Source of the DNA: Xanthobacteraceae bacterium
GTDB taxonomy: Bacteria; Pseudomonadota; Alphaproteobacteria; Rhizobiales; Xanthobacteraceae
Reading direction: 5' to 3'
Length of the DNA stretch: 37,538 nt
Assembly (NCBI GenBank): GCA_030037885.1
Contig: JASHPU010000106.1
Location: 1 to 37,538 of the forward strand
This document shows, piece after piece, positions 1 to 7,339 of the stretch. The first letter of the stretch is position 1, and every line of letters begins with the position of its first letter. A program made the position numbers and the translations under genes. The notes beneath the pieces are model-generated. The model did not search any database, was not told the DNA's origin, and saw only the letters and a program-made list of their open reading frames with translations.

Positions 1-253
1 CGATGACGTCCTTCACGCCGACCGGAACGCCGTGCAGCGGGCCGCGCCGCGAACCGCGATCGAGCGCCCGTGCCTGGGCAAGCGCCAGTTCCGGGTCAAG
101 ATTGACGAAAGCTTTGACGACGCCGTCGCGCGCGGTAATGCGCGCCAGGCAATCGCGCGCCACCGCTTCGCACGTCGTCTCGCCCGCGGCGATCTTGTCC
201 GCGATCTCGACCGCGGACAGTTCATTGAGCGGGCGTTTGACCTTGGCGTCCAT
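1..253 (-). CDS. Amidase (amidase signature family), N-terminal part, cut by the window edge
   Basis: The reverse strand from the ATG at 253 is open for 84 codons to the left edge of the window. The translation begins MDAKVKRPLNELSAVEI and runs into LHGVPVGVKDVI. This is the conserved N-terminus of the amidase signature family (GatA, AtzF, nicotinamidase-like and aryl-amidase relatives), whose members hydrolyse C-N amide bonds with a Ser-cisSer-Lys triad. The first triad residue, the Lys of GVKD, is residue 81; the two serines would lie outside the window. The start lies 2 bases after the stop of the upstream flavoprotein gene, so the two are almost certainly co-transcribed and possibly translationally coupled. 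The substrate cannot be told from this fragment. It could be a catabolic amidase acting with the neighbouring dehydrogenase; GatA itself is unlikely because no gatC or gatB lies next to it. Confidence 0.85.
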   Translation of the reverse strand, partial: MDAKVKRPLNELSAVEIADKIAAGETTCEAVARDCLARITARDGVVKAFVNLDPELALAQARALDRGSRRGPLHGVPVGVKDVI

Positions 254-255
254 TG

Positions 256-1743
256 TCAGTTCTTGCCGGCGCGGCCTGCCGACGTGCCGGCGATCTTGCC
301 GAACACAGTGCCCGACATCAGGCCCGAGCCGCCCGGATAGTTGAAGTAGAACAGGCCGCCGACCAGCTCGCCCGCGGCATACAGGCCGCCGATCGGCCGG
401 TAGTCGGTGTTGAGCACTTCGCCGTCGGTATTGATGCGCAAGCCGCCGAACGTGAAGGTAACGCCGCAAGTCACGGCGTAGCCCTCGAACGGCGGCGTAT
501 CGATGGTGTTCGCCCAGTTACTCTTGTTGACGGCGAGCCCGACCGTGCAGCGGCCGTCCTTGATGTTCGGATTGAACGGCACGTCGGTCTTCACCGCGGC
601 ATTATATTCCTTGATCGTTTTCAGGAACTCGGCCGCATTCACGCCTTCGAGCTTCTTGGCGAATTCCTCGATGGTGTTGGCGGTGACCTTGGTGATCTGG
701 CGGATGCGATATTCGTCGCGTTGCAGGTGCTTAGTCTTCTGATCGAAAATTTGCCAGGCGAACTGCCCGGGTTGTTCCAGCACCACGCGGCCGTATTTGG
801 CGTAAGTGTAATTGCGGAAATCGGCGCCTTCGTCGACGAAGCGCTTGCCGGCGGCGTTGATCAGGATGCAGAACGGATAGGAGTGCTTCTGGAACTGATC
901 GCCGACGGCGAGGTCGCCGAACTCGGGCGCGTTCATTTCCCATTGCACGGCGTGGCAGCCCGACCAGTTGCCGCGCGGCGCCGCGCCGACGTCGAGCGCC
1001 ATGCGGATGCCGTCGCCGGTGTTGAAGCGCGAGCCGCGCACCTTGGCGAGGTCCCAGCCCGGTCCGAGATAGCGCGTGCGCCATTCCGGATTGGCCTCGA
1101 AGCCGCCGCAGGCGAGCACCACGGATTTGCCGCGCAGCTCGCGCACTTCGCCGTTCTGTCGCACGCGCACGCCCTCGACGCGGTTGCCGTCGAACAACAG
1201 ATCGAGGCCGCGGCTCGCGTAGCGGATTTCGATGCCGCGTTTTTTCGCGGCCGCGGTGAGCATGGCGATCAGTCCCGGCCCGCCGCCGACCGATTCCACC
1301 GTGAGCCCGCCCCAGAATTTGAACCTGCCTTCGATCTTGAACGCCTGCCGGCCGTAGATCGGAATGAGCCGCACGCCCTTCTTGCGCATCCAGTTGAGCG
1401 AGGAAAAGCTTTTGGTGACGAGAAGCTCGACGAGGTCGGGATCGGCGCGGTTTTGCGTGACGCGCGCCATGTCGTCGAAGAATTGGTCGGCCGTATAAGT
1501 GCCGAAGTCGGTGGTTTCGATTTCGGCCGGCGTGAGATCGGGCACCAGCGTCTTGATGTCGTCGACGCCGTTATAGACGACGCGGATCGAGCCGGCGGTG
1601 AAGCGGCTGTTGCCGCCGGATTCGTCTTCGGGCGCCGCTTCGCACATCAGCACCTTGGCGCCGTTCTCCTGCGCCGCCAGCGCCGCACAGAACGCCGCAT
1701 TGCCGGCGCCGACCACGATCACATCCGCAACTTCATTCGGCAT
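256..1743 (-). CDS. FAD-dependent dehydrogenase, TcuA/fumarate reductase flavoprotein family
   Basis: This 495-residue flavoprotein has an N-terminal dinucleotide-binding motif VVGAGNAAF (residues 10-18) with the ribose-binding acidic residue E35. It then has GGNSRFTAG, which fits the FAD-covering part of the fumarate reductase/succinate dehydrogenase flavoprotein fold. The C-terminal GGLYAAGE...GGSGLMSG segment is the usual second FAD contact. Length and motifs match the group annotated as tricarballylate dehydrogenase TcuA, which oxidises tricarballylate to cis-aconitate in Salmonella. The family also contains 3-ketosteroid and other CH-CH dehydrogenases, so the substrate is open. In Salmonella TcuB reoxidises the flavin; no tcuB is visible here. 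I chose the ATG at 1743 (GAGAAG upstream) over an in-frame GTG at 1764. The gene sits between pyrE (51 bases upstream) and the amidase (2 bases downstream), forming one leftward unit. Confidence 0.82.
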   Translation of the reverse strand: MPNEVADVIVVGAGNAAFCAALAAQENGAKVLMCEAAPEDESGGNSRFTAGSIRVVYNGVDDIKTLVPDLTPAEIETTDFGTYTADQFFDDMARVTQNRADPDLVELLVTKSFSSLNWMRKKGVRLIPIYGRQAFKIEGRFKFWGGLTVESVGGGPGLIAMLTAAAKKRGIEIRYASRGLDLLFDGNRVEGVRVRQNGEVRELRGKSVVLACGGFEANPEWRTRYLGPGWDLAKVRGSRFNTGDGIRMALDVGAAPRGNWSGCHAVQWEMNAPEFGDLAVGDQFQKHSYPFCILINAAGKRFVDEGADFRNYTYAKYGRVVLEQPGQFAWQIFDQKTKHLQRDEYRIRQITKVTANTIEEFAKKLEGVNAAEFLKTIKEYNAAVKTDVPFNPNIKDGRCTVGLAVNKSNWANTIDTPPFEGYAVTCGVTFTFGGLRINTDGEVLNTDYRPIGGLYAAGELVGGLFYFNYPGGSGLMSGTVFGKIAGTSAGRAGKN

Positions 1744-1767
1744 TTTGTTTCTTCTCACTCTCACCTT

Positions 1768-1790
1768 CTCTCCCCCCTGCGCGGGAGGGG
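1768..1790. repeat. Short C-rich/G-rich hairpin between pyrE and the flavoprotein gene
   Basis: A run of CTCTCCCCCC and a run of GGGAGGGG separated by TGCGC can pair as a small hairpin in the 51-base gap. It resembles the core of C/G-rich palindromic repeats common in Hyphomicrobiales genomes. It could stabilise or process the transcript between the two genes; that is inference. Confidence 0.45.
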
Positions 1791-1794
1791 AAAA

Positions 1795-2484
1795 TCACTC
1801 CGCCGCGACGGCGACGCCGCCGTGCGCCTTCGACCAGCCGGCCGGATCCTTCATGAACTTTTCCAATTCCTTGAGCTTGCCCTTGTCGAATTTGCCGCTC
1901 TGCTTGGCCACTTCCAGCACGTCCCACCAGCTGGCGAGCGCGTGCAAGGTGACGCCAAGATCGCCGAGGATCTTTTTAGCCTCCGGAAAGATGTCGTAGA
2001 AGAAGAACACGAAGACGTGGTCGACGATGGCGCCGGCGCCGCGCAGCGCGCGGCAGAAATTGACCTTGCTGCGGCCGTCGGTGGTCATGTCCTCGACCAA
2101 GAGCACGCGGTCGCCGTCTTCGATGTGGCCTTCGATCTGGGCATTGCGGCCAAATCCTTTCGGCTTCTTGCGCACGTATTGCATCGGCAGCATCAGCCGG
2201 TCGGCCATCCAGGCGGCGAACGGAATGCCGGCGGTCTCGCCGCCGGCGACCGCGTCGAACTGCTCAAAGCCGACGTCGCGCAACACCGTGGCGACGCCGA
2301 AATCGACCAGCGTCTGGCGTACGCGCGGAAACGAGATCAGCCGCCGGCAATCGGTATAGACCGGGCTCGCCCAGCCCGAGGTGTAGATGAACGGCTTGTC
2401 GGTCATGAAGCGTACCGCATCCACCTCAAGCAGCATCTTCGCCGTCAGCTCGGCCATCACCGCTTTGTCCGCGAAGGCTGTCAT
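1795..2484 (-). CDS. pyrE: Orotate phosphoribosyltransferase
   Basis: This 229-residue protein transfers the phosphoribosyl group of PRPP to orotate, giving OMP in pyrimidine synthesis. The PRPP-binding loop reads [13 protein letters not shown] (residues 127-139). The lysine-rich flexible loop [11 protein letters not shown] is at 103-113, and [10 protein letters not shown] is at 81-90. The length and [15 protein letters not shown] segment match the alphaproteobacterial PyrE form, which is longer than the E. coli enzyme. The loop has D-G-R-S where many family members have a Gly-Gly or Ala-Gly pair. An upstream in-frame extension to 2769 is rejected because it reads through a repeat belonging to the divergent gene; the ATG at 2484 has AAGGA ahead of it and gives the normal N-terminus. 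It heads the operon with the TcuA-like and amidase genes and lies close to pyrK-pyrD, so the pyrimidine link is strong. Whether it is the housekeeping copy is unknown. Confidence 0.88.
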   Translation of the reverse strand: MTAFADKAVMAELTAKMLLEVDAVRFMTDKPFIYTSGWASPVYTDCRRLISFPRVRQTLVDFGVATVLRDVGFEQFDAVAGGETAGIPFAAWMADRLMLPMQYVRKKPKGFGRNAQIEGHIEDGDRVLLVEDMTTDGRSKVNFCRALRGAGAIVDHVFVFFFYDIFPEAKKILGDLGVTLHALASWWDVLEVAKQSGKFDKGKLKELEKFMKDPAGWSKAHGGVAVAAE

Positions 2485-2674
2485 TGGCTTTCTTCCTTGG
2501 CGCTGGCATCGCCGGTGCCTGACCGGACGATCCAGCAATCTTAACGCCGGCAGTGGCAGCGAGGGCAGCTCCCGCCGCAAAAGTCGCGGCACTCTAGCCA
2601 TCCGATGTACCAAAATCAAAATTTTCTCCAATTTCTGTACAGCGGATTGGTAAGATTGCGTCGCGGAGGCGAAC

Positions 2675-2734
2675 TTGGCGAAGCAGCATTTGGCGAAGCA
2701 GGGTTTGGCGAAGCAGCGCTTGGCGAAGCACACA
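2675..2734 (+). repeat. 15-bp tandem repeat, about four units, inside the start of the TPR gene
   Basis: The unit TTGGCGAAGCAGCAT is repeated at 2675, 2690, 2705 and, with a diverged 3' end, 2720. The first ten to twelve bases of each unit are identical. It is in frame and encodes repeated L-A-K-Q-x pentapeptides at the N-terminus of the TPR protein. Every unit starts with TTG, so each carries a possible start codon. Confidence 0.9.
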
Positions 2735-4039
2735 GCAGACGAATTTCGCGGCCTCGTCGCCGATGCCATGAGCCACTTTCAAGCGGGGCGGCTGGTGGCG
2801 GCCGAGCGGGCCTATCGGGCGGCGTTGGCGATCGTGCCCGCCGATGCCGCAGTGACGCACAACCTCGGCGTGGCCATCGCGGCGCAGGGCCGTCACTGCG
2901 AGGCGATCGGCTGTTTCGAAGACGCGCTCAAAGCCGACCCCGGCTTCGTCTCGGCGCACTTCAATTGCGGCGTCGCGCTGCTGCGGCTCGGCGAAACGCA
3001 AGCTGCGATCAAGGCCTTCGGCCGCGCCGCTCAACTTGAGCCAGAACATTACGAGGCGCATCGCGCCCTTGGCTTCCTCCGGCTGGCGCAAGGCGAGCGC
3101 GGGCGAGCGCTCGACCATTTGGCGCGCACCTACGAGTTGCGGCGCGGCGACGACCGCACCGGCATCGCACTCAAACCGCTGACCGCGGCGACGCGCCAAA
3201 AACTCGAACACGATGCCGAGCAGTTTCTTTATCTTGCGCAGCGAACGCGGGACCGCATCCGCTTCGAGTCTTTGGCGCGCAATTATCACGCGATCGCCGA
3301 GCAAATCTCGGACGAGCCGACGACGCTGTCGGACGGGCAGCTCGACGCCTTGGGCGAGGACTACAACACGCCGATCCATTTACGCGAAGCGCCCGAGCTT
3401 GCCGGCCGCGCCGTCAACGAGCGCGCGGATGGCGCGACCCTGACCGCGCAGTTCGATGCGCAGGGCGCGGTCGCGGTCGACGATCTACTCACGCCGCAAG
3501 CGCTCGATTCATTGCGGCGGTTCTTGCTGGAGAGCACGATCTGGCACGACTTCTCCCATATCGACGGCTTTGTCGCGTCATATCTCGAAGACGGCCTCGC
3601 CTGTCCGCTCGTTCTGCAGATCGCTGACGAACTCCGCCGTGCGTTCCCAGAGATTCTCGGGGCGCATGCGCTGTCCCAGGCCTGGACCTTCAAAGGCCTG
3701 CAAGCGCAAGCGGCAGTTGATGTTCACGCCGACGATGCCGCTGTGAGCGTCAATTTCTGGGTCACGCCGACGCAAGCCAATCTCAACCCCGCGCATAGCG
3801 GTCTCGTGGTCTGCCTGGCGCCGCCCCCGAACAACTGGAAGGTCAAGGATTACGCCGCTGATCAGTCGAAGATTGTAATATTTTTGGAACGAAACGCCGG
3901 AAACAAGCTCGTCGTGCCCTATCGCCAGAACCGTGCGGTGCTCTTTCGTTCGCGCCTATTCCATCACGCGGATCGCCCGGAATTCGCGGCAGGTTACGAG
4001 AATCACAGGGTAAGCCTGACGCTGCTGTACGGCTCGTAA
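2675..4039 (+). CDS. TPR protein fused to a 2-oxoglutarate/Fe(II) oxygenase-like domain
   Basis: This 454-residue protein has three parts. Residues 1-19 are a basic repeat of L-A-K-Q-x pentapeptides. Residues about 28-155 are tandem tetratricopeptide repeats of 34 residues ([15 protein letters not shown], then [15 protein letters not shown], then [15 protein letters not shown]). Residues about 250-454 look like a 2OG-Fe(II) dioxygenase of the prolyl-hydroxylase type: H351-A-D353 as the proximal HxD, H430/H431 as the distal histidine, and R445 as the 2OG-binding basic residue. Such domains hydroxylate protein or small-molecule side chains; the target is unknown. The start is a TTG at 2675 with GGAGG five bases upstream; an ATG at 2768 would lose the repeat and the first TPR helix. 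It is divergent from pyrE across about 190 bases that include an AT-rich patch near 2605-2645. pyrK follows 85 bases downstream. Confidence 0.75.
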   Translation: MAKQHLAKQGLAKQRLAKHTADEFRGLVADAMSHFQAGRLVAAERAYRAALAIVPADAAVTHNLGVAIAAQGRHCEAIGCFEDALKADPGFVSAHFNCGVALLRLGETQAAIKAFGRAAQLEPEHYEAHRALGFLRLAQGERGRALDHLARTYELRRGDDRTGIALKPLTAATRQKLEHDAEQFLYLAQRTRDRIRFESLARNYHAIAEQISDEPTTLSDGQLDALGEDYNTPIHLREAPELAGRAVNERADGATLTAQFDAQGAVAVDDLLTPQALDSLRRFLLESTIWHDFSHIDGFVASYLEDGLACPLVLQIADELRRAFPEILGAHALSQAWTFKGLQAQAAVDVHADDAAVSVNFWVTPTQANLNPAHSGLVVCLAPPPNNWKVKDYAADQSKIVIFLERNAGNKLVVPYRQNRAVLFRSRLFHHADRPEFAAGYENHRVSLTLLYGS

Positions 4040-4124
4040 TCGCCGGGGGTAACGCAAAATGCGGTGGATTCCGCACTGTTCCAAAATTGACGCAACAGCG
4101 CTTAATACCTATAGGAACGGTTGA

Positions 4125-4994
4125 ATGGCCGTCGACCCGAACACGAACTACACCAACGCGGCGCTGCGCGTCGGCGACGTCGATCCCTATCCGCAGCGGC
4201 TGGTCGGCGAGTTCATCGGCACCGTCGTCGCCAACACTGCCGTCAACGACGAATACAAGCTCGTCGTCCTCAAGGTGCACCCGCACGCGCTTACGGCCTA
4301 TGCGGGGCAGATGTTTCACCTGCTCTGCCCCTCGCCCGACGGCGCCGAGGTGTGGATGCGCCGGCCGATGAGCGTTTATCGGGTCGACAAGGCCAACGGC
4401 CGGATCGAATTTCTGTACAAGACCGAGGGCCGCGGCACTCGCGGCATGGCGACGCTCAAGCCGGGCGACGACTTCAACATCGCCGGCCCGCTCGGCCACG
4501 GTTTTACACTGGAACCGTCGTGGCGCAACATCGTGGTGCTCGGCCGCGGCGTCGGGCTGGCGACGCTGGCGCCGTTGTCGCAGCTTGCTGCCGAGCACAA
4601 GGTCGGCGTCACCGCGATCCTGTCGGCGCGCAATCCCGGCGTCGTGATGTCGCGGGACTTGTTCGAAGGGCTCGGCGCCAAAACCGTCACGGTGCTCGAC
4701 TCCGATGGCAGCAGCGCCGTCGAGAACGTCGAAAAAATCCTGGAAGGTTTGATCGCGGAAAACAAAGCCGACGCGTTCTTCACCTGCGGCTCGAACCGCC
4801 TGCTCAAGCTGATGCAGCGGCTCGGCAAGAAGCACGATATTCCGGGCCAGGTCGCCATGGAGCAGATCATGGTCTGCGGCTTCGGCGCCTGCTACGTTTG
4901 CGTGCGCACCTTCGAGGTCGACGGCAAGCGCATCCTGCGCCGGGTCTGCCGCGAGGGCCCGGTGTTCAACATGCAGGAGGCGGTGGGATGGTAG
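4125..4994 (+). CDS. pyrK: Dihydroorotate dehydrogenase electron-transfer subunit (PyrK type)
   Basis: This 289-residue flavo-iron-sulfur protein of the ferredoxin-reductase superfamily passes electrons between NAD(H) and the FMN of the PyrD partner. The FAD-binding motif RRPMS is at residues 79-83. A nucleotide-binding GRGVG is at 140-144. The C-terminal [2Fe-2S] motif is complete: C251, C256, C259 and C275, in CGFGACYVC and VCREGPVF. That cluster pattern is the signature of PyrK. The ATG at 4125 follows AGGA about ten bases upstream. Its stop overlaps the start of the pyrD gene (ATGGTAG), a sign of translational coupling and a fixed 1:1 complex. NAD-linked class 1B enzymes are typical of Gram-positive bacteria; in alphaproteobacteria the membrane class 2 PyrD is the usual one, so this pair may be an additional or catabolic system. 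Confidence 0.87.
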   Translation: MAVDPNTNYTNAALRVGDVDPYPQRLVGEFIGTVVANTAVNDEYKLVVLKVHPHALTAYAGQMFHLLCPSPDGAEVWMRRPMSVYRVDKANGRIEFLYKTEGRGTRGMATLKPGDDFNIAGPLGHGFTLEPSWRNIVVLGRGVGLATLAPLSQLAAEHKVGVTAILSARNPGVVMSRDLFEGLGAKTVTVLDSDGSSAVENVEKILEGLIAENKADAFFTCGSNRLLKLMQRLGKKHDIPGQVAMEQIMVCGFGACYVCVRTFEVDGKRILRRVCREGPVFNMQEAVGW

Positions 4995-5935
4995 ATCTTT
5001 CCGTCCAGATCGGCGCGATCACGCTGCAGAACCCGGTGCAGCCGGCCTCCGGCGCGTTCTCCTGGGAGTACAACGACGTCATCGATCTCAACCGGCTCGG
5101 CGCGCTGGTGGCAAAGACCATCTGCCGCGAGCCGCGGCTCGGCAATCCGACGCCGCGCATGGCCGAGACCGAGGCGGGCATCATCCAGTCGATCGGGCTG
5201 CCTGGCAAAGGCATCGACTATTTCATTGCCCACATCGTGCCCGAATACGCCAAGTTCACGCCGCCGCTGGTGGTCAGCGTGTCGTCGGAAAGCATCGAGG
5301 ATTTCGCCGCGCTCGCCGAGGAATTGAGCGTGCCGGATGTCGACGTGATCGAGGCCAACATCTCGTGCCCGACGCGCAATGCCAGCGGCGGCAATTTCGC
5401 CATGCACGAGACCTATACCCGCGATTGCATCACCGCGATGCGGGCCAAGACCAAGAAGCCGCTATGGGTGAAGCTGTCGCCCAATGCCGGCGACATCGTC
5501 TCGATCGCGCGCGCCGCCGAGGACGCCGGCGCCGACGCGCTGGTGATCGCCAACACGTTTCTGTCGCTGAAGATCAGGACCGACAATTTCCGCCCGGCGC
5601 TGGGCAACAAATTCGGCGGCCTGGTGTCGCCGGCGTTGAAACCGATCGTGCTGCGCATGGTCTATCAGGTGGCCAAGCAGGTGAAGATTCCGATCATCGG
5701 CATCGGCGGCGTCACCAAGGCCGAGGACGTGGTCGAATACATGCTGGCCGGCGCGTCCGCCGTCGGCATCGGCTACGCCGGCTTCCGCAATCCGACCGCT
5801 TTGATCACCATCATCGACGATCTCGCCGCCTGGTGCGACGCGCGCGGCATCAAGAAAGTCACCGAGTTGATCGGCGCCGTGCGCGATCAGGACATGGAAA
5901 CGGATACGCTTGTTGCTGCCTCGGCGGGGGTTTGA
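4988..5935 (+). CDS. pyrD: Dihydroorotate dehydrogenase catalytic subunit, class 1B
   Basis: This 315-residue FMN TIM-barrel enzyme interconverts dihydroorotate and orotate. The active-site segment is NISCPT (residues 124-129) with the class 1 catalytic cysteine C127; most family members have NxSCPN, so the last Asn is Thr here. Other matching segments are VKLSPN (161-166), GNKFGGLVSPALKPI (206-220, the class 1B flavin-contact region) and IPIIGIGGV (234-242). There is no N-terminal membrane helix, unlike class 2. The ATG at 4988 has GGAGG eight bases upstream and overlaps the last seven bases of pyrK. The pair probably forms a PyrK2-PyrD2-type complex in the cytoplasm. A dihydropyrimidine dehydrogenase (PreA) identity is less likely given the PyrK partner and no C-terminal ferredoxin domain. 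Confidence 0.85.
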   Translation: MVDLSVQIGAITLQNPVQPASGAFSWEYNDVIDLNRLGALVAKTICREPRLGNPTPRMAETEAGIIQSIGLPGKGIDYFIAHIVPEYAKFTPPLVVSVSSESIEDFAALAEELSVPDVDVIEANISCPTRNASGGNFAMHETYTRDCITAMRAKTKKPLWVKLSPNAGDIVSIARAAEDAGADALVIANTFLSLKIRTDNFRPALGNKFGGLVSPALKPIVLRMVYQVAKQVKIPIIGIGGVTKAEDVVEYMLAGASAVGIGYAGFRNPTALITIIDDLAAWCDARGIKKVTELIGAVRDQDMETDTLVAASAGV

Positions 5936-6055
5936 GCGGAACAACTCCTTCTCGTATAGACATTCTCAATCGGCTCATCGCTTGAGCATGATCACCGCCG
6001 AAGTGACCGTGCGGGCGCATTACTTGAGCGCCGCGAGTAGAAGGACTGCCAAGAC

Positions 6056-7339
6056 TCACCTGATCCATTCTATTTCGGAATAGAGCACGTCACCATAAAT
6101 GAGCGCAGTGTGATCTTCGCCGGCTTCGACGGCTATTCGTGCGGAGGTAGTATACGGAGCCACCTGCTCATCGATCCTGTGGTCGAGCAGGGACCCTGCA
6201 GAAGCTAACTCTTGAATGATTTCGGGTGTTACTCCCTGGCGAACTCGAACTTTCCGGTAGGGGAGTCGTATGCCGGTTGGCGGGAGGTCGAACTCAACAA
6301 CACGTCCTTCATATTGCCGAAGACCGTGTGTAAAGGTATCGAGATTTCGCGCGCGAGCCTGCTCGGTCGCGCGCGCAACGCGCGCCTCGCGCGACGTGCG
6401 CAGCCGAGTGATCTCGCTCGGCAAGAGCAATTCGCTCTGAACGTCGATGTCCGGTGGCAAACTCATCTCAACGGCTATCTCATTGAGACCAATTGAGCCA
6501 AGTGCCTGCGCCACAGCTAATCGACTGGCCTTCGCTTGCATCTCGCCAGCCTGGTTTCCTGTCAACTGAATCAAGGGATCGTCCTCCTCTGGATCAACGA
6601 TCTTCATGTGGGACCTCGACCTGTCCTTCTCGTGTGCGATGTACAGTGATGACGCCAGCTGCTGGCCCTGGATGCTGCCCATTAGCTGAATGGCGTGCTT
6701 TTGTGCTACCGCGGTATCTAACACCCGCCGCTGGTAGTCGCGGCTCGCTTGCGTTCCTTTACACTCTAGTACGTGCCATCTACCGGCTATGTCCCGCATG
6801 ACGAAATCGGGGGCCTTGCTTGTCCCGACCTTCGCCTTCGATTTGCGCTTTTTTCGGAGGAGACGGCTAAATTGGTTCGCAAAACGACGACCATCAACAA
6901 TATGAGTAAAAGGGCCGAGACGGTCGACCGTCCATTGTGTAGCTAGCGCAACACCGAAGTCATCGCTCAAAATCCCTTTTTGATGTGGATCGAGATCAGA
7001 AAAATCCATCGTGATGCGCAGGTCGGACGAAGACGCAGGCGCGAGATAATATCGGAGCCACGCCCAGAATAGCGCTGGCGACGCAGGGGAAAGAATGTTC
7101 GGCATCGTGAGCGTGCCAAGCATATGTAACGCTCGCCCGATGTCGATAGTAGCCCTGCCCGAAGCTGTCTTTAGTTGAACCGGGACAGTCTTTTTCTGCC
7201 AAGTGTCCGTGTCAACCTGGATCTCAAGGCTTCGGACGAGGAATGATGAGGCCATCCAAAAAACTGCACTATTCCGCCATTGTGCTTCGTTGCCATCAAG
7301 AAACCAGATAACCTCGTTTCTTGCTGCATTCGACAACAA
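6056..7339 (-). CDS. Unrecognised protein with a PD-(D/E)XK nuclease motif
   Basis: This product, up to 427 residues, is one I do not recognise as a named family. Its clearest feature is at residues 177-197: P177-D178, then thirteen residues on, E192-C193-K194 (HVLECKGTQ). This is the PD...ExK arrangement of the restriction-endonuclease fold, with Q197 after it, and a preceding basic stretch LLRKKRKSKAK (160-170). A possible charged helical region follows at about 315-340. The start is uncertain: the frame opens after a stop at 7355-7357. TTG at 7339 or 7336 would overlap the upstream HEPN-like gene by about 44 bases, while ATG at 7255 would leave a 40-base gap; neither has a strong ribosome site. 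Base composition is clearly lower in GC than the neighbours, so recent transfer is likely. With its partner it looks like a defence or toxin-type pair, but that is inference. Confidence 0.6.
   Translation of the reverse strand: MLSNAARNEVIWFLDGNEAQWRNSAVFWMASSFLVRSLEIQVDTDTWQKKTVPVQLKTASGRATIDIGRALHMLGTLTMPNILSPASPALFWAWLRYYLAPASSSDLRITMDFSDLDPHQKGILSDDFGVALATQWTVDRLGPFTHIVDGRRFANQFSRLLRKKRKSKAKVGTSKAPDFVMRDIAGRWHVLECKGTQASRDYQRRVLDTAVAQKHAIQLMGSIQGQQLASSLYIAHEKDRSRSHMKIVDPEEDDPLIQLTGNQAGEMQAKASRLAVAQALGSIGLNEIAVEMSLPPDIDVQSELLLPSEITRLRTSREARVARATEQARARNLDTFTHGLRQYEGRVVEFDLPPTGIRLPYRKVRVRQGVTPEIIQELASAGSLLDHRIDEQVAPYTTSARIAVEAGEDHTALIYGDVLYSEIEWIR

Noticed and set aside
253-2544. Long plus-strand open frame of 763 codons
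   Set aside because: It is antisense to the TcuA-like and pyrE genes, is rich in Arg/Ala/Asp/Val typical of a shadow frame in GC-rich DNA, and shows no domain.
2485-2769. N-terminal extension of PyrE with FAKxCFAK repeats
   Set aside because: The extension is the complement of the 15-bp repeat in the divergent TPR gene; PyrE starts normally at 2484.
4121-5935. A 604-codon frame across pyrK and pyrD that could suggest a PyrK-PyrD fusion
   Set aside because: In the pyrK part it is a +1 shadow, and it becomes the real frame only at pyrD. The two genes have their own starts and an ATGGTAG overlap.
5936-6055. Attachment site or tRNA fragment at the left edge of the AT-rich insert
   Set aside because: No tRNA-like segment, integrase gene or matching direct repeat at 7764-7813 could be found by eye.
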